Shown: piece after piece, positions 42,711 to 54,474 of the stretch
Position numbering within the stretch: the stretch's first letter is position 1
Layout: every line of letters begins with the position of its first letter
DNA from: Pseudomonas viridiflava
Lineage (GTDB): Bacteria; Pseudomonadota; Gammaproteobacteria; Pseudomonadales; Pseudomonadaceae
Length of the DNA stretch: 64,000 nt
Direction: 5' to 3'
NCBI RefSeq assembly: GCF_900589395.1
Contig: NZ_UUIS01000018.1
Location: 1-64,000, forward strand
Position numbers and translations under genes: made by a program
The notes under the pieces: generated by a model
The model's database searches: none
What the model saw: only the letters and a program-made list of their open reading frames with translations
What the model was told of the DNA's origin: nothing

Positions 42711-44108
42711 CTAGGCTTCGCACGTTTGAGCGGCTGGCTTGTTGACCAGCCTTTCGAGCGACGCACGATCCAATAGTTTTGAATCAAGTTTGATATAGAT
42801 AGCTGCTTCTTCGGTCACGACCACTGCATCGGTCACGCCGGGTACGGACATCAGGCGTTGTGCCAGGCCCGTCTCGCGTTGCGCCTGGTCCGACAGCGGC
42901 AGGCGCAGGCTGGTCACGTAGGGCGGCTCGCGCATGGTCATGGCGACGATCAACCAGACGCCGGCCATGGCCGCACACCCGAGGAATACCACGTCCAGGC
43001 CACCTTGCTGGTACAGCCAGCCGCCCAGGATGCCTCCGAGCGCCGAGCCGAGGAACTGGCTGGTGGAGTACACCCCCATGGCCGTCCCTTTGCCGCCTGC
43101 TGGCGCCACTTTGCTGATCAGTGATGGCAGCGTGGCTTCGAGCAGGTTGAACGCGGTGAAGAATACCACGCTGCCGATCACCAGAGTCCGCAGCGTGTCG
43201 CCAAAAGCCCAGAAGTATATTTCAGAGAGCATCAGAACCGCGACCGCGCCCAGCAGCACGCGCTTCATCCGGCGCTTCTTCTCGCCATAGATGATGAACG
43301 GAATCATCGCGAAGAACGACACCAGCAGCGCGGTCAGGTACACCCACCAGTGCTGCTCCTTGGGCAGGCCGGCCCTTTCGACCAGCGCCAGCGGCAAGGC
43401 GACGAAACTGGACATGAGCATGGCATGCAGCACGAAGATGCCCACATCCAGGCGCAGCAGGTCAGGATGGCGCAGTGTCGCCCCCAGGGCCTGCTTGTCG
43501 ACGCCCGACTCACGGTGCATCAAGGGGCCACCGGCCTTGGGCACGACGAAGGCAACGATCAGGATGCCCAGCAAGGCCATCCCGCCAGTGGCCAGGAACA
43601 GCCCTGACAGGCCGAAGGCGCTGGTGAGCAACGGGCCGATGACCATGGCGATGGCGAACGACAGACCGATGGTCATGCCGATCATGGCCATGGCCTTGGT
43701 GCGGTGCTGCTCGCGGGTCAGGTCCGACAGCAAGGCCATCACGGCTGCCGAAATGGCGCCCGCCCCTTGCAGCACACGGCCCAGGATCACACCCTCGATC
43801 GAATGTGCGTTGGCGGCCACCACGCTGCCGATGGCAAAGATCAGCAAGCCCAGGTAGATCACCGGGCGCCGGCCGATGCGGTCGGAGATGAAACCCAGCG
43901 GGATCTGCAGGATGGCCTGGGTCAGGCCGTAGGCGCCGATGGCCAGGCCGATCAGCGCAGGCGTAGCGCCAGCCAGGTCCATGCCGTAGGTCGACAGGAC
44001 CGGCAGGACCATGAACATGCCAAGCATACGGAACGCAAACACCAGCGCCAGCCCACCGGCGGCGCGGGTCTCGACGCCGCTCATGCGTTCGCTATGGGGA
44101 TCTTGCAT
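42711..44108 (-). CDS. Major facilitator superfamily transporter
   Basis: 465 aa, 12 predicted helices. MFS motif A between helices 2 and 3 ([16 protein letters not shown]), an early [22 protein letters not shown], and a conserved [23 protein letters not shown] loop. The C-terminal about 65 residues form a soluble domain ([22 protein letters not shown]) unusual for plain drug exporters. Probably proton-driven efflux; substrate unknown. Conserved position between ssb and uvrA. Confidence 0.88.
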   Translation of the reverse strand: MQDPHSERMSGVETRAAGGLALVFAFRMLGMFMVLPVLSTYGMDLAGATPALIGLAIGAYGLTQAILQIPLGFISDRIGRRPVIYLGLLIFAIGSVVAANAHSIEGVILGRVLQGAGAISAAVMALLSDLTREQHRTKAMAMIGMTIGLSFAIAMVIGPLLTSAFGLSGLFLATGGMALLGILIVAFVVPKAGGPLMHRESGVDKQALGATLRHPDLLRLDVGIFVLHAMLMSSFVALPLALVERAGLPKEQHWWVYLTALLVSFFAMIPFIIYGEKKRRMKRVLLGAVAVLMLSEIYFWAFGDTLRTLVIGSVVFFTAFNLLEATLPSLISKVAPAGGKGTAMGVYSTSQFLGSALGGILGGWLYQQGGLDVVFLGCAAMAGVWLIVAMTMREPPYVTSLRLPLSDQAQRETGLAQRLMSVPGVTDAVVVTEEAAIYIKLDSKLLDRASLERLVNKPAAQTCEA

Positions 44109-44237
44109 GGAAAAACCTCGTGTGAACCGGCGGCGATTCTACCAGTCCCATCGTCATACAGCACATACGCGGCGCTTTGCCGCGCATTGTAATGCAGCCG
44201 TATACTCCGTCGTTTATGCCCGCCAAGCGAGGCCGCA

Positions 44238-47072
44238 GTGGACAAAATCCTGATTCGTGGGGCTCGGACCCACAACCTGAAGAACATCGACCTGACCCTT
44301 CCTCGCGATAAGCTGATTGTCATTACCGGACTTTCAGGCTCGGGCAAGTCGTCGCTGGCATTCGACACCCTCTATGCCGAGGGCCAACGCCGCTACGTCG
44401 AATCACTGTCGGCGTACGCCCGCCAGTTCCTTTCGATGATGGAAAAACCCGACGTCGACACCATCGAAGGTTTGTCGCCGGCGATTTCCATCGAACAGAA
44501 GTCGACTTCGCACAACCCGCGCTCCACCGTCGGCACCATCACCGAAATCTACGACTACCTGCGCCTGCTGTATGCGCGGGTCGGCCAGCCGCGCTGCCCG
44601 GATCATGATATTCCGCTTGAAGCACAGACGGTCAGCCAGATGGTCGACCTGGTACTGGCGCAACCCGAAGGTCGCCGGCTGATGCTGCTGGCCCCCGTGG
44701 TGCGCGAGCGCAAGGGCGAGCACCTGTCGGTGTTCGAGGAACTGCGCGCCCAAGGGTTCGTGCGGGCCCGGATCAACGGCAAGCTGTACGAGCTTGACGA
44801 AGTGCCGAAGCTGGATAAACAGAAGAAGCACTCCATCGATGTGGTGGTCGACCGCTTCAAAGTGCGCAACGACCTGCAACAACGCCTGGCGGAATCTTTC
44901 GAGACCGCCTTGCAGCTGGCCGATGGCATCGCCTGGGTCGCGCCGATGGACGACGAGCCGGGCGAAGAAATGATTTTTTCGGCGCGCTTTGCCTGCCCGA
45001 TCTGTGGTCACGCGATCAGCGAGCTGGAGCCCAAGCTGTTTTCGTTCAACAACCCGGCCGGCGCCTGCCCGACCTGCGACGGCCTGGGCGTGAAGCAGTT
45101 CTTCGACGTCAAGCGACTGGTCAATGCCGAGCTGACCCTGGCCGAAGGGGCGATACGCGGCTGGGACCGGCGCAATGTGTATTACTTCCAGATGCTCGGC
45201 TCGCTGGCGCAACACTACGGCTTCAGCCTGGACGAGCCGTTCAAGCTGTTGCCCGCCGACATCCAGAAGGTCCTGCTGCACGGCAGCGGCAGCCACAGTG
45301 TGGAATTTCGCTACCTCAACGACCGCGGCGACATCGTCAAGCGTGCGCATGCGTTCGAAGGCATCGTGCCGAACCTGGAGCGCCGCTACCGTGAGACCGA
45401 GTCGAGCAGCGTGCGCGAGGAACTGGCCAAGCTGCTCAGCACGCAGGCCTGCCCGGATTGCCGCGGCACCCGCCTGCGCCGTGAGGCGCGGCATGTGTGG
45501 GTCGGTGACAAGACCCTGCCGGCCGTCACCGGCCTGCCGATCGGCGATGCCACCGAGTACTTTGCCGGCCTGACCCTGACCGGACGTCGTGGCGAGATTG
45601 CGGCCAAGATCCTCAAGGAAATCTGCGAGCGCCTGCAGTTTCTGGTCAACGTCGGCCTGGACTACCTGACCCTGGACCGCAGCGCCGACACCCTGTCGGG
45701 CGGCGAGGCCCAGCGCATTCGCCTGGCCAGCCAGATCGGCGCGGGCCTGGTGGGCGTCATGTACATTCTCGACGAGCCCTCCATCGGCCTACACCAGCGC
45801 GACAATGACCGCCTGCTGGGCACGCTCAAGCACCTGCGCGACATCGGCAATACCGTGATCGTGGTCGAGCACGATGAGGACGCTATCCGTCTGGCCGACT
45901 ATGTGGTGGACATCGGCCCTGGCGCCGGCGTGCACGGCGGACAGATCGTGGCCGAGGGCACACCCGATGAGGTCATGAACCATCCCGACTCGCTGACCGG
46001 CAAGTACCTGTCGGGCCGGGTGAAGATTGCCGTGCCGGCCAAGCGCACGCCACGCAACAAGAAGCTGTCGCTGACGCTCAAGGGGGCGCGCGGCAACAAC
46101 CTGCGCAATGTGAACCTGGAAATCCCCATTGGCCTGCTGACCTGCGTCACCGGCGTTTCCGGGTCGGGCAAGTCGACGCTGATCAACAACACGTTGTTCC
46201 CGCTCAGTGCCACGGCGCTCAATGGTGCCACCACGCTGGAAGCCTCGGCGCATGACAGCATCAATGGCCTGCAACACCTGGACAAGGTGGTGGACATCGA
46301 TCAAAGCCCGATCGGTCGCACGCCACGCTCCAACCCGGCGACCTATACCGGGCTGTTCACACCAATCCGCGAGCTGTTTTCCGGGGTTCCTGAGTCGCGC
46401 TCGCGTGGTTACGGGCCTGGGCGTTTCTCCTTCAACGTCAAGGGTGGGCGCTGCGAAGCGTGCCAGGGCGATGGCCTGATCAAGGTCGAGATGCACTTTC
46501 TGCCGGACATCTACGTGCCGTGTGATGTGTGCAAGAGCAAGCGCTACAACCGCGAGACGCTGGAGATCAAGTACAAGGGCAAGAACATCCACGAGGTGCT
46601 GGAAATGACCATCGAGGACGCCCGCGGCTTTTTCGAGGCCGTTCCGGCTCTGGCGCGCAAACTGCAGACGCTGATGGATGTGGGGCTGTCGTATATCAAG
46701 CTGGGCCAGTCGGCGACCACGCTGTCGGGTGGTGAAGCGCAACGGGTCAAGCTCTCGCGCGAGCTGTCCAAGCGCGATACCGGCAAGACCCTGTATATCC
46801 TCGACGAGCCGACGACGGGTCTGCACTTTGCCGATATCCAGCAGCTGCTCGACGTCTTGCATCGCCTGCGCGACCACGGCAATACGGTGGTGGTGATCGA
46901 GCACAACCTGGATGTGATCAAGACCGCCGACTGGCTGGTGGACCTGGGCCCTGAAGGCGGCTCACGCGGCGGGCAGATCATTGCGGTCGGCACGCCCGAG
47001 CAAGTGGCCGAGATGGAGCAATCCTATACCGGGCACTATCTCAAGCCGTTGCTGGAGCGCGATCGAGCCTGA
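44238..47072 (+). CDS. uvrA: Excinuclease ABC subunit A
   Basis: 944 aa, GTG start. Two ABC ATPase modules: Walker [21 protein letters not shown] near 31 and [16 protein letters not shown] near 640; signature [16 protein letters not shown] and [15 protein letters not shown]. Zinc-finger cysteines are seen at CPICGH/CPTC (about 253-280) and CEACQGDG...CDVC (about 738-763). Damage sensor of nucleotide-excision repair with UvrB. Divergent from the MFS gene. No clear LexA box was seen in the 129-bp upstream region. Confidence 0.98.
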   Translation: MDKILIRGARTHNLKNIDLTLPRDKLIVITGLSGSGKSSLAFDTLYAEGQRRYVESLSAYARQFLSMMEKPDVDTIEGLSPAISIEQKSTSHNPRSTVGTITEIYDYLRLLYARVGQPRCPDHDIPLEAQTVSQMVDLVLAQPEGRRLMLLAPVVRERKGEHLSVFEELRAQGFVRARINGKLYELDEVPKLDKQKKHSIDVVVDRFKVRNDLQQRLAESFETALQLADGIAWVAPMDDEPGEEMIFSARFACPICGHAISELEPKLFSFNNPAGACPTCDGLGVKQFFDVKRLVNAELTLAEGAIRGWDRRNVYYFQMLGSLAQHYGFSLDEPFKLLPADIQKVLLHGSGSHSVEFRYLNDRGDIVKRAHAFEGIVPNLERRYRETESSSVREELAKLLSTQACPDCRGTRLRREARHVWVGDKTLPAVTGLPIGDATEYFAGLTLTGRRGEIAAKILKEICERLQFLVNVGLDYLTLDRSADTLSGGEAQRIRLASQIGAGLVGVMYILDEPSIGLHQRDNDRLLGTLKHLRDIGNTVIVVEHDEDAIRLADYVVDIGPGAGVHGGQIVAEGTPDEVMNHPDSLTGKYLSGRVKIAVPAKRTPRNKKLSLTLKGARGNNLRNVNLEIPIGLLTCVTGVSGSGKSTLINNTLFPLSATALNGATTLEASAHDSINGLQHLDKVVDIDQSPIGRTPRSNPATYTGLFTPIRELFSGVPESRSRGYGPGRFSFNVKGGRCEACQGDGLIKVEMHFLPDIYVPCDVCKSKRYNRETLEIKYKGKNIHEVLEMTIEDARGFFEAVPALARKLQTLMDVGLSYIKLGQSATTLSGGEAQRVKLSRELSKRDTGKTLYILDEPTTGLHFADIQQLLDVLHRLRDHGNTVVVIEHNLDVIKTADWLVDLGPEGGSRGGQIIAVGTPEQVAEMEQSYTGHYLKPLLERDRA

Positions 47073-47085
47073 GTCAGCGCCATGA

Positions 47086-47121
47086 AAAAAGCCCCTGACA
47101 CAGGTCGTGCAGGGGCTTTTT
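47086..47121. terminator. Bidirectional terminator between uvrA and ftnA
   Basis: 12-bp perfect stem AAAAAGCCCCTG / CAGGGGCTTTTT with a 12-nt loop; A-run and T-run on either side serve the two convergent genes. Confidence 0.9.
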
Positions 47122-47135
47122 AATGAGCGTTTGAA

Positions 47136-47600
47136 TCAGAACTGCGATTGCAGGTAATTCTGCAGGCCGATGGACTTGATCAGGCCCATCTGCTGCTCCA
47201 GCCAGTAGGTATGGTCTTCCTCGGTGTCGGCCAGCTGGGCGCGCAGGATGTCACGGCTGATGTAGTCGCCATGCTGCTCACACAGGGCGATGCCGGTGCA
47301 CAGGGCGGCACGGACCTTGTACTCCAGGCGCAGGTCACTGGCGAGCATCTCAGGCACCGTGGTGCCGACGTCCAGATCGTCCGGACGCATGCGTGGCGTG
47401 CCCTCGAGCATCAGAATACGACGGATCAGCGCGTCGGCGTGCTGGCCCTCTTCTTCCATCTCGTGATTGATGCGCTCGTAGAGCTTGGCGAAACCCCAAT
47501 CTTCATACATGCGCGAGTGGATGAAATATTGGTCGCGGGCAGCGAGCTCGCCGGTGAGCAACGTGTTGAGATAATCGATTACGTCTGGGTGGCCTTGCAT
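47136..47600 (-). CDS. ftnA: Bacterial ferritin (FtnA/BfrA type)
   Basis: 154 aa four-helix ferritin. Ferroxidase ligands E18, E51, H54, then E94 region and [12 protein letters not shown]. At position 52, the haem-ligand methionine of true bacterioferritins is glycine (EEEGQHAD), so it should not bind haem at the dimer interface. That matches the P. aeruginosa FtnA (formerly BfrA). Stores iron as a 24-mer. Adjacent to katA in the same direction, consistent with linked iron and peroxide management. Confidence 0.92.
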   Translation of the reverse strand: MQGHPDVIDYLNTLLTGELAARDQYFIHSRMYEDWGFAKLYERINHEMEEEGQHADALIRRILMLEGTPRMRPDDLDVGTTVPEMLASDLRLEYKVRAALCTGIALCEQHGDYISRDILRAQLADTEEDHTYWLEQQMGLIKSIGLQNYLQSQF

Positions 47601-47712
47601 CGCCGTCCATCTCCTACTGAAAGGCTGTATTTTGAACCAACGCTTGGCTCAGGTCACGGCCGCTGACGCAACAATTCGATAAAAAGCCGCGAAAATCGGT
47701 CATCCAGATGCG

Positions 47713-47740
47713 AAAAACCGCCCAAATGCGGGCGGTTCTG
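47713..47740 (-). terminator. Terminator after katA
   Basis: Stem AACCGCCC / GGGCGGTT (8 bp) with a 6-nt loop, 14 bp downstream of the katA stop; on the minus strand the stem is followed by TTTTT-type sequence. Confidence 0.75.
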
Positions 47741-47754
47741 TTTATCACTACGAC

Positions 47755-49203
47755 TTAGCTCAAGGTTACGCCCAATGCGTTGGCAACACCTTGACCATAA
47801 GCGGCATCGGCCTTGAAGAAATGCTGCAACTGTCGCTGCACCACATCATCACTGACCCCGGCCATGGCGCCGGCAATATTGCTGATCAGCAAGGCTTTCT
47901 GCTCAGCGCTCATCAGATTGAACAGCTTGCCGGCATGGCTGTAGTAATCGGTGTCTTCGCGGTGATCGTGGCGATCGGCGGTCCCGCTGAGCGAGAGTGC
48001 CGGCTCAGCATAGCGAGGTGCCTGCTTGGGCGCATCGGCGTAGCTGTTAGGCTCGTAGTTCGGCGCAGCTCCACCGTTGTCGCCCAGTGCCATGGCACCG
48101 TCGCGCTGATAGGTGTGCACAGGGCTCAGCGAGGCATTGATCGGCAGGTGCTGGTGATTGGTGCCAACACGGTAGCGATGTGCATCGGCATAAGCGAACA
48201 CACGGCCTTGCAGCATCCGGTCCGGGGACAGGCCGACGCCAGGCACCATGTTGCTCGGACCAAATGCCGCCTGTTCGACCTCGGCGAAATAGTTGAGCGG
48301 GTTGCGGTTGAGCTCCAGCTCGCCGACTTCGATCAGCGGGAATTCCTTTTGCGACCAGGTCTTGGTCACGTCGAACGGATTCTCATAGTGATTGGCGGCC
48401 TGCTCTTCGGTCATGAGCTGGATGCACACCTGCCACTTCGGAAAGTCACCGCGCTCGATGGCACCAAACAGGTCACGCTGGGCGTAATCCGGATCAGTAC
48501 CGGCCAGGCGTGCGGCTTCGGCCGGTGGCAGGTTCTTGATGCCTTGCCGGGTCTTGTAGTGCCATTTGACCCAGTGACGCTCACCGGCCGCATTGATCAG
48601 GCTGTAGGTGTGACTGCCGAAGCCATGCATATGGCGATAGCCATCCGGGATGCCACGGTCCGAGAACAGGATGGTGACCTGGTGCAGAGCCTCGGGCGAA
48701 TGCGACCAGAAGTCCCACATCATCTGCGCACTTTTCAGATTGCTTTGCGGCAGGCGCTTCTGGGTGTGGATAAAGTCGGGGAATTTCATCGGGTCGCGGA
48801 TAAAAAACACCGGGGTGTTGTTGCCGACGATGTCCCAGTTACCTTCTTCGGTGTAGAACTTGAGCGCAAAACCACGTGGATCACGTTCGGTGTCTGCCGA
48901 GCCCCGCTCGCCGCCTACGGTCGAAAAGCGCAGGAAGATCGGCGTCTGCTTGCCAATCGACTCAAAGAGCCTGGCGCTGCTGTACGAGGTAATGTCGCGC
49001 GTGACAGTAAAAGTGCCGTGCGCACCGGAGCCCTTGGCATGCACGCGACGCTCAGGGATGTTTTCACGGTTGAAATGGGCCAGTTTCTCGATCAGATGAA
49101 AGTCTTCAAGCAGCAATGGGCCGCGAGGACCTGCGGAGCGAGAGTTCTGGTTATCGGCAACGGGAGCGCCGCTGGCGGTGGTAAGCGTTTTATTCTGGCT
49201 CAT
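47755..49203 (-). CDS. katA: Monofunctional haem catalase
   Basis: 482 aa, small-subunit clade size. Active site: [20 protein letters not shown] (catalytic His in VHAKG), Asn in [14 protein letters not shown], and haem-ligand Tyr in [19 protein letters not shown]. No signal peptide. Main vegetative catalase. A promoter presumably lies in the 180-bp upstream region, which is AT-rich from about 49260 to 49310; no OxyR site was defined. Confidence 0.97.
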   Translation of the reverse strand: MSQNKTLTTASGAPVADNQNSRSAGPRGPLLLEDFHLIEKLAHFNRENIPERRVHAKGSGAHGTFTVTRDITSYSSARLFESIGKQTPIFLRFSTVGGERGSADTERDPRGFALKFYTEEGNWDIVGNNTPVFFIRDPMKFPDFIHTQKRLPQSNLKSAQMMWDFWSHSPEALHQVTILFSDRGIPDGYRHMHGFGSHTYSLINAAGERHWVKWHYKTRQGIKNLPPAEAARLAGTDPDYAQRDLFGAIERGDFPKWQVCIQLMTEEQAANHYENPFDVTKTWSQKEFPLIEVGELELNRNPLNYFAEVEQAAFGPSNMVPGVGLSPDRMLQGRVFAYADAHRYRVGTNHQHLPINASLSPVHTYQRDGAMALGDNGGAAPNYEPNSYADAPKQAPRYAEPALSLSGTADRHDHREDTDYYSHAGKLFNLMSAEQKALLISNIAGAMAGVSDDVVQRQLQHFFKADAAYGQGVANALGVTLS

Positions 49204-49335
49204 TATTCATATCCCTCAGGCTCGATGCAGCCGGCTAATCGGCACGAGGCAGAGTATCGTCCAAAATCTTTACAACGGTAAATTGATTGATTGTTAAATG
49301 TTGATAGGCAGAAGCAATAGCCGTTTACAGGCAAC

Positions 49336-49361
49336 AAAAAACCGGGCGCTGGGCCCGGTTT
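49336..49361 (-). terminator. Terminator after rplQ (end of alpha operon)
   Basis: 9-bp stem AAACCGGGC / GCCCGGTTT with a 5-nt loop. On the minus strand it ends in GGTTTTTTG, 22 bp after the rplQ stop. Confidence 0.85.
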
Positions 49362-49382
49362 CATGTGAATCAGACTGACGTC

Positions 49383-49769
49383 TTATTCAGCAGCTTCTAC
49401 AGCACCGCCGACAGGACGATCAACCAGCTCGACGTACGCCATAGGCGCGTTGTCGCCAGCGCGGAAACCGCACTTCAGGATACGCAGGTAGCCGCCCTGA
49501 CGGGTGGCGTAGCGCTTGCCCAGATCGTTGAACAGCTTGCCGACCATTTCTTTCGAACGGGTACGGTCAAAAGCCAGACGGCGATTGGCAACGCTGTCTA
49601 CCTTGGCCAGAGTGATCAGCGGCTCGGCAACGCGGCGCAGTTCCTTGGCTTTCGGCAGGGTAGTCTTGATCAGCTCGTGCTCGAACAGCGACACCGCCAT
49701 GTTCTGGAACATGGCTTTGCGGTGGGAGCTGGTACGGCTCAGGTGACGTCCACTTTTACGATGACGCAT
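49383..49769 (-). CDS. rplQ: 50S ribosomal protein L17
   Basis: 128 aa. Standard start [20 protein letters not shown] and [19 protein letters not shown]-terminal tail [11 protein letters not shown]. Last gene of the alpha operon (rpsM-rpsK-rpsD-rpoA-rplQ), 41 bp after rpoA and followed by a terminator. Confidence 0.98.
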   Translation of the reverse strand: MRHRKSGRHLSRTSSHRKAMFQNMAVSLFEHELIKTTLPKAKELRRVAEPLITLAKVDSVANRRLAFDRTRSKEMVGKLFNDLGKRYATRQGGYLRILKCGFRAGDNAPMAYVELVDRPVGGAVEAAE

Positions 49770-49810
49770 GGTTCATTCCTTACCAAACTCTCGTTCGGTG
49801 ATTACGACGA

Positions 49811-50812
49811 TCAGGCCGTGGCCTTGTCGTCCTTCTTAAGACTTGCCGGCGGCCAGTTGTCGAGGCGCATGCCGAGTGACAGACCACGGGAGGCCAATAC
49901 GTCCTTGATCTCGGTCAGGGACTTCTTGCCCAGGTTAGGAGTTTTCAACAGCTCTACTTCGGTGCGCTGAATCAGATCGCCGATGTAGTAGATGTTCTCC
50001 GCCTTCAGGCAGTTGGCCGAACGTACAGTCAGTTCCAAATCGTCAACCGGACGAAGCAGGATCGGATCGATCTCGTCTTCCTGCTCGACTACCACTGGCT
50101 CACTGTCACCCTTGAGGTCGACGAACGCAGCCAACTGCTGTTGCAGGATGGTTGCAGCGCGGCGGATAGCCTCTTCAGGATCCAGGGTACCGTTGGTTTC
50201 CAGATCAATAACCAGCTTGTCCAGGTTGGTACGCTGCTCGACACGGGCGTTTTCCACCACGTAAGCGATACGACGTACCGGACTGAACGAAGAGTCAAGC
50301 TGCAAGCGACCAATGCTGCGGCTTTCGTCTTCATCGCTCTGACGCGAGTCTGCCGGCTCATAACCACGACCACGAGCTACGGTGAGCTTCATGTTCAGGA
50401 CGCCATTGGACGCCAGGTTAGCGATTACGTGATCGGGGTTGACGATCTCGACATCGTGATCCAGCTGAATATCGGCAGCGGTAACCACCCCCGAACCCTT
50501 TTTAGACAAGGTCAGCGTAACTTCGTCTCGACCGTGCAGCTTGATAGCCAGGCCCTTGAGGTTCAACAGGATTTCAATGACATCTTCCTGTACACCTTCG
50601 ATCGCGCTGTACTCATGGAGTACACCATCGATCTCGGCCTCGACTACTGCACAGCCGGGCATGGAGGACAACAGAATGCGACGCAGCGCGTTGCCCAGGG
50701 TGTGGCCGAAGCCACGCTCGAGAGGCTCGAGCGTGATTTTGGCGCGGGTTGGACTGACAACCTGCACATCAATATGGCGGGGTGTCAGGAACTCATTTAC
50801 CGAACTCTGCAT
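49811..50812 (-). CDS. rpoA: RNA polymerase alpha subunit
   Basis: 333 aa. N-terminal assembly domain ([20 protein letters not shown]) and C-terminal domain (about 250-333) with [18 protein letters not shown], whose Arg corresponds to the UP-element-binding R265 of E. coli, and [20 protein letters not shown]. Scaffold for polymerase assembly and contact point of activators. 22 bp after rpsD. Confidence 0.99.
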   Translation of the reverse strand: MQSSVNEFLTPRHIDVQVVSPTRAKITLEPLERGFGHTLGNALRRILLSSMPGCAVVEAEIDGVLHEYSAIEGVQEDVIEILLNLKGLAIKLHGRDEVTLTLSKKGSGVVTAADIQLDHDVEIVNPDHVIANLASNGVLNMKLTVARGRGYEPADSRQSDEDESRSIGRLQLDSSFSPVRRIAYVVENARVEQRTNLDKLVIDLETNGTLDPEEAIRRAATILQQQLAAFVDLKGDSEPVVVEQEDEIDPILLRPVDDLELTVRSANCLKAENIYYIGDLIQRTEVELLKTPNLGKKSLTEIKDVLASRGLSLGMRLDNWPPASLKKDDKATA

Positions 50813-50834
50813 GGATGCACCTATTTTCTAGCCC

Positions 50835-51455
50835 TTACTTGGAGTAGAGCTCGACAATCAGGCTTTCGTTGATGTCGGCGGATAGATCACTGCGAGCAGG
50901 AACGCTTTTGAAAACGCCCGATTTCTTCTCAGTGTCTACGTCTACCCATTCTACGCGGCCACGTTGGGCACACAGATCCAGAGCCTGGACAATACGCAGT
51001 TGGTTCTTAGCTTTTTCACGCACAGCAACGACGTCGCCAGCACGTACCTGATACGACGGTACGTTAACGGTCTGGCCGTTTACGCTGATGGACTTGTGCG
51101 AAACCAGCTGACGGGATTCGGCACGCGTCGAGCCGAAGCCCATGCGATATACGACGTTGTCCAGACGGCATTCGAGCAGTTGCAGCAGGTTTTCACCGGT
51201 TGCACCTTTCTTGCTTGCGGCTTGCTTGTAGTAGCCGCTGAACTGACGCTCGAGAACACCGTAGATACGACGTACTTTTTGCTTTTCACGCAGCTGGGTG
51301 CCGTAATCGGACTGACGACCGCGGCGCTGACCGTGGATGCCTGGAGCTGCTTCGATGTTGCACTTGGACTCGAGTGCGCGAACACCGCTCTTCAGAAAGA
51401 GGTCGGTGCCTTCACGGCGAGCAAGTTTGCATTTTGGACCAATGTAACGAGCCAT
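50835..51455 (-). CDS. rpsD: 30S ribosomal protein S4
   Basis: 206 aa. [15 protein letters not shown] start, S4 RNA-binding domain ([34 protein letters not shown]). Primary 16S rRNA binder. In E. coli it represses the alpha operon, but no E. coli-type pseudoknot was recognised here. Confidence 0.99.
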   Translation of the reverse strand: MARYIGPKCKLARREGTDLFLKSGVRALESKCNIEAAPGIHGQRRGRQSDYGTQLREKQKVRRIYGVLERQFSGYYKQAASKKGATGENLLQLLECRLDNVVYRMGFGSTRAESRQLVSHKSISVNGQTVNVPSYQVRAGDVVAVREKAKNQLRIVQALDLCAQRGRVEWVDVDTEKKSGVFKSVPARSDLSADINESLIVELYSK

Positions 51456-51473
51456 TTCTTACAGTCTCCTGGA

Positions 51474-51863
51474 TTACACGCGGCGCTTCTTCGGCGGACG
51501 GCACCCGTTGTGCGGGATTGGCGTCACGTCGGTGATGCTGGCGATCTTATAGCCACAGCCGTTCAATGCACGGACAGCGGACTCACGACCTGGGCCTGGA
51601 CCCTTGACGTTAACGTCGAGGTTCTTCAGACCGTACTCCAGCGCGGCTTGACCAGCACGCTCGGCGGCTACTTGAGCTGCGAACGGGGTGGACTTACGCG
51701 AACCACGGAAACCCGAACCGCCGGAGGTAGCCCAAGACAGCGCGTTACCTTGACGATCGGTGATGGTGACGATGGTGTTGTTAAAAGACGCGTGGATGTG
51801 GGCGATGCCATCAACCACTGTCTTTTTGACTTTCTTACGAGGACGAGCAGCAGGTTTTGCCAT
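51474..51863 (-). CDS. rpsK: 30S ribosomal protein S11
   Basis: 129 aa. Basic N terminus ([20 protein letters not shown]), then [21 protein letters not shown] and the C-terminal [20 protein letters not shown]. Platform protein of the small subunit. 30 bp after rpsM. Confidence 0.99.
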   Translation of the reverse strand: MAKPAARPRKKVKKTVVDGIAHIHASFNNTIVTITDRQGNALSWATSGGSGFRGSRKSTPFAAQVAAERAGQAALEYGLKNLDVNVKGPGPGRESAVRALNGCGYKIASITDVTPIPHNGCRPPKKRRV

Positions 51864-51893
51864 GACTATATTCCTGTCGAAACGCTAAAACGA

Positions 51894-52250
51894 TTACTTG
51901 CGGATCGGCTTACGCGGACCTTTGCGAGTACGTGCGTTGGTCTTGGTACGCTGACCGCGTACTGGCAGACCACGACGATGACGAAGACCGCGGTAGCAGC
52001 CCAGGTCCATCAAGCGTTTGATCTTCATGTTGATTTCGCGACGCAGGTCACCTTCAGTGGTGAGCTTCGCTACTTCGCCACGCAGTTGTTCGATCTGCTC
52101 GTCGCTCAGATCCTTGATCTTTGCGGCCGGGTTGACCCCGGAAACTGCACAGATTTTCTGCGCAGTGGTGCGACCAACACCGTAGATGTAGGTCAGCGAG
52201 ATAACAGTATGCTTGTTATCCGGAATGTTAACGCCTGCAATACGGGCCAT
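51894..52250 (-). CDS. rpsM: 30S ribosomal protein S13
   Basis: 118 aa. [20 protein letters not shown] start, [12 protein letters not shown] helix-turn motif, and the C-terminal [20 protein letters not shown] tail reaching the decoding-site bridges. First gene of the alpha operon, 130 bp downstream of rpmJ with a hairpin in the gap. Confidence 0.99.
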   Translation of the reverse strand: MARIAGVNIPDNKHTVISLTYIYGVGRTTAQKICAVSGVNPAAKIKDLSDEQIEQLRGEVAKLTTEGDLRREINMKIKRLMDLGCYRGLRHRRGLPVRGQRTKTNARTRKGPRKPIRK

Positions 52251-52338
52251 TCAGTGGAACTCCAGTTGACAGCTACCTACGCCCCGGAAGCCAAGAAATA
52301 GGGCGCGAGATAATATCGCTGTAGTAACAAATAATCAA

Positions 52339-52362
52339 CCCAGCAGCGCACTAGCTGCTGGG
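52339..52362 (-). terminator. Hairpin between rpmJ and rpsM (terminator or attenuator)
   Basis: Perfect 8-bp stem CCCAGCAG / CTGCTGGG with an 8-nt loop in the spc-alpha gap. On the transcribed strand it is followed by TTGATTATTTG, a weak U-tract, so it may partly separate the two operons or help regulate rpsM. Confidence 0.5.
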
Positions 52363-52380
52363 CTTAAACACAGCTCACAA

Positions 52381-52497
52381 TCAGCCTTGGCGCTGCTTAT
52401 GACGTGGTTCCGCGCTGCAAATTACTCGAACGACACCTTCGCGGCGAATAATCTTGCAGTTGCGGCACAGCTTTTTCACCGATGCACGAACTTTCAT
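52381..52497 (-). CDS. rpmJ: 50S ribosomal protein L36
   Basis: 38 aa, too short for most ORF callers. Sequence [20 protein letters not shown] and onward, with the zinc ribbon C11, C14, C27, H33 intact, so it is the zinc-containing (C+) form. 28 bp after secY, the standard place at the end of the spc operon. Confidence 0.98.
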
Positions 52498-52525
52498 CAC
52501 CAACTCCTCGAACCTTATGGGTCTC

Positions 52526-53857
52526 TCAGCGCAGCATATTGCCGCCACCGTAGCCCTTCAGGTTGGCTTTCTTCATCAGGGATTCATACTGGTGCGAAAC
52601 GAGGTGCGATTGTACTTGCGACATGAAGTCCATCACAACCACGACCACGATCAGCAACGAGGTCCCGCCAAGGTAGAACGGAACGTTGGCCGCGACCACC
52701 AGGAACTGGGGAAGCAGGCACACCGCCGTCATATAGAGAGCACCGAACAGGGTCAAACGGGTCAGAACGCCATCAATGTAGCGCGCCGACTGCTCACCTG
52801 GACGGATACCCGGAATAAAGGCACCGGACTTTTTCAGGTTTTCCGCTACGTCTTTCGGATTGAACATCAACGCCGTATAGAAGAAGCAGAAGAAAATGAT
52901 CCCTGCACTAAACAGCAGAATGTTCAACGGCTGACCAGGAGCGATCGACTGCGAGATATCCTGCAGCCAGCCCATACCTTCGGACTGACCAAACCAGGAA
53001 CCCAGCGAAGCCGGGAACAGCAAAATGCTGCTTGCGAAAATGGCCGGAATCACACCCGCCATGTTCACTTTCAGCGGCAAGTGGCTGGTCTGCGCAGCAA
53101 AGACCTTGCGGCCCTGCTGACGCTTGGCGTAATGCACAGCGATACGACGCTGGCCACGCTCAATGAACACCACAAAACCGATGATCGCTACAGCCAGCAA
53201 CCCGATGGCGACCAACGCGAAAATGTTGATATCGCCCTGACGTGCAGACTCGAAAGACTGCCCGATCGCCCTCGGAAGACCGGCAACAATACCTGCGAAA
53301 ATCAGCATCGAGATACCGTTGCCAACACCGCGCTCGGTAATCTGCTCGCCCAGCCACATCATGAACATCGCCCCCGCCACAAAGGTGGTGACGGCCACGA
53401 AGTAGAAGCCGAAGTCTGCAGAGAACGCAACGCCCTGCCCGGCCAGGCCGACGGACATGCCGACAGCTTGAACCAGGGCCAGGATGACGGTGAGATAGCG
53501 GGTGTATTGGCTGATCTTGCGACGACCAGCCTCACCTTCCTTCTTCAACTGCTCCAGTTGCGGACTGACGGCAGTCATCAGCTGCATGATGATCGATGCC
53601 GAAATATACGGCATGATCCCCAGTGCAAAGATGCTCATCCGTTCCAGTGCGCCACCGGAAAACATGTTGAACAAGCTAAGAATGGTCCCCTCATTCTGTC
53701 GAAACAGTTCGGCCAGCCGGTCCGGGTTGATACCTGGCACTGGGATATGCGCACCGATCCGATAGACGATAATCGCCATGAACAGGAAACGCAGTCGAGC
53801 CCAGAGTTCGGACAACCCGCCTTTGCTGAGCGCTGAGAGAGCACCTTGCTTAGCCAT
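52526..53857 (-). CDS. secY: Protein translocase subunit SecY
   Basis: 443 aa, ten transmembrane helices, channel of the Sec translocon. Typical [12 protein letters not shown] region after helix 1, [22 protein letters not shown] plug/TM2 region, and cytoplasmic loops with [18 protein letters not shown] and [18 protein letters not shown]. Begins directly after the rplO stop with no gap. Confidence 0.99.
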
Positions 53858-54292
53858 TTATTCCTCGAACTTGCCGCCAGCTGCTTCGATAGCCGCACGC
53901 GCACCTTTGGTGACGGCGATACCCTTGATGGTGACAGCGCGAGTCACTTCGCCCGACAGCATGATTTTCACACGCTGAACGTTCTGGTTGATCACGTTGG
54001 CATCTTTCAGGGACTGCACGGAAACGATGTCGCCTTCCACTTTAGCCAGCTCGGACAGACGCACTTCTGCGCGGTCCATGGCTTTCAGGGAAACGAAACC
54101 GAACTTCGGCAGACGACGATGCAGAGGCTGTTGGCCACCCTCGAAGCCCGGAGCGATGGTGCCACCGGAACGGGAGGTCTGACCTTTGTGGCCGCGGCCA
54201 CCGGTCTTGCCCAAACCGCTACCGATACCACGGCCCGGACGATGCTTCTCAGGACGGGATCCTGGAGCAGGACTCAGATCATTGAGTTTCAT
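53858..54292 (-). CDS. rplO: 50S ribosomal protein L15
   Basis: 144 aa. [20 protein letters not shown] and [20 protein letters not shown], the glycine-rich N-terminal extension that enters the subunit, then a globular L18e-like domain (VILSGE-type [17 protein letters not shown]). Three bases after rpmD. Confidence 0.99.
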   Translation of the reverse strand: MKLNDLSPAPGSRPEKHRPGRGIGSGLGKTGGRGHKGQTSRSGGTIAPGFEGGQQPLHRRLPKFGFVSLKAMDRAEVRLSELAKVEGDIVSVQSLKDANVINQNVQRVKIMLSGEVTRAVTIKGIAVTKGARAAIEAAGGKFEE

Positions 54293-54295
54293 CGA

Positions 54296-54472
54296 TTAAC
54301 CCTCGACGCGCAGCAGGTAGTAAGCCTTGTTGATCATCCCGCGATTCTCGGGAGTATCAAGGACTTCTACAGTGTGACCGATGCGACGCAGACCCAGACC
54401 CTTAACGCACAGTTTGTGGTTAGGAAGACGGCCGGCGACGCTTTTGATCAGCGTTACTTTAACGGTAGCCAT
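54296..54472 (-). CDS. rpmD: 50S ribosomal protein L30
   Basis: 58 aa, read by hand as it is below common length cutoffs. [20 protein letters not shown] start and [20 protein letters not shown], ending LLRVEG. Bacterial short L30. Two bases after rpsE. Confidence 0.98.
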   Translation of the reverse strand: MATVKVTLIKSVAGRLPNHKLCVKGLGLRRIGHTVEVLDTPENRGMINKAYYLLRVEG

Positions 54473-54474
54473 GA

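Noticed and set aside
44109..44237. LexA box before uvrA
   Set aside because: No CTG-N10-CAG arrangement found; the nearest CAG-containing sequence lacks the left half.
47791..49281. 496-aa plus-strand frame opposite katA
   Set aside because: Shadow frame; katA carries all catalytic residues.
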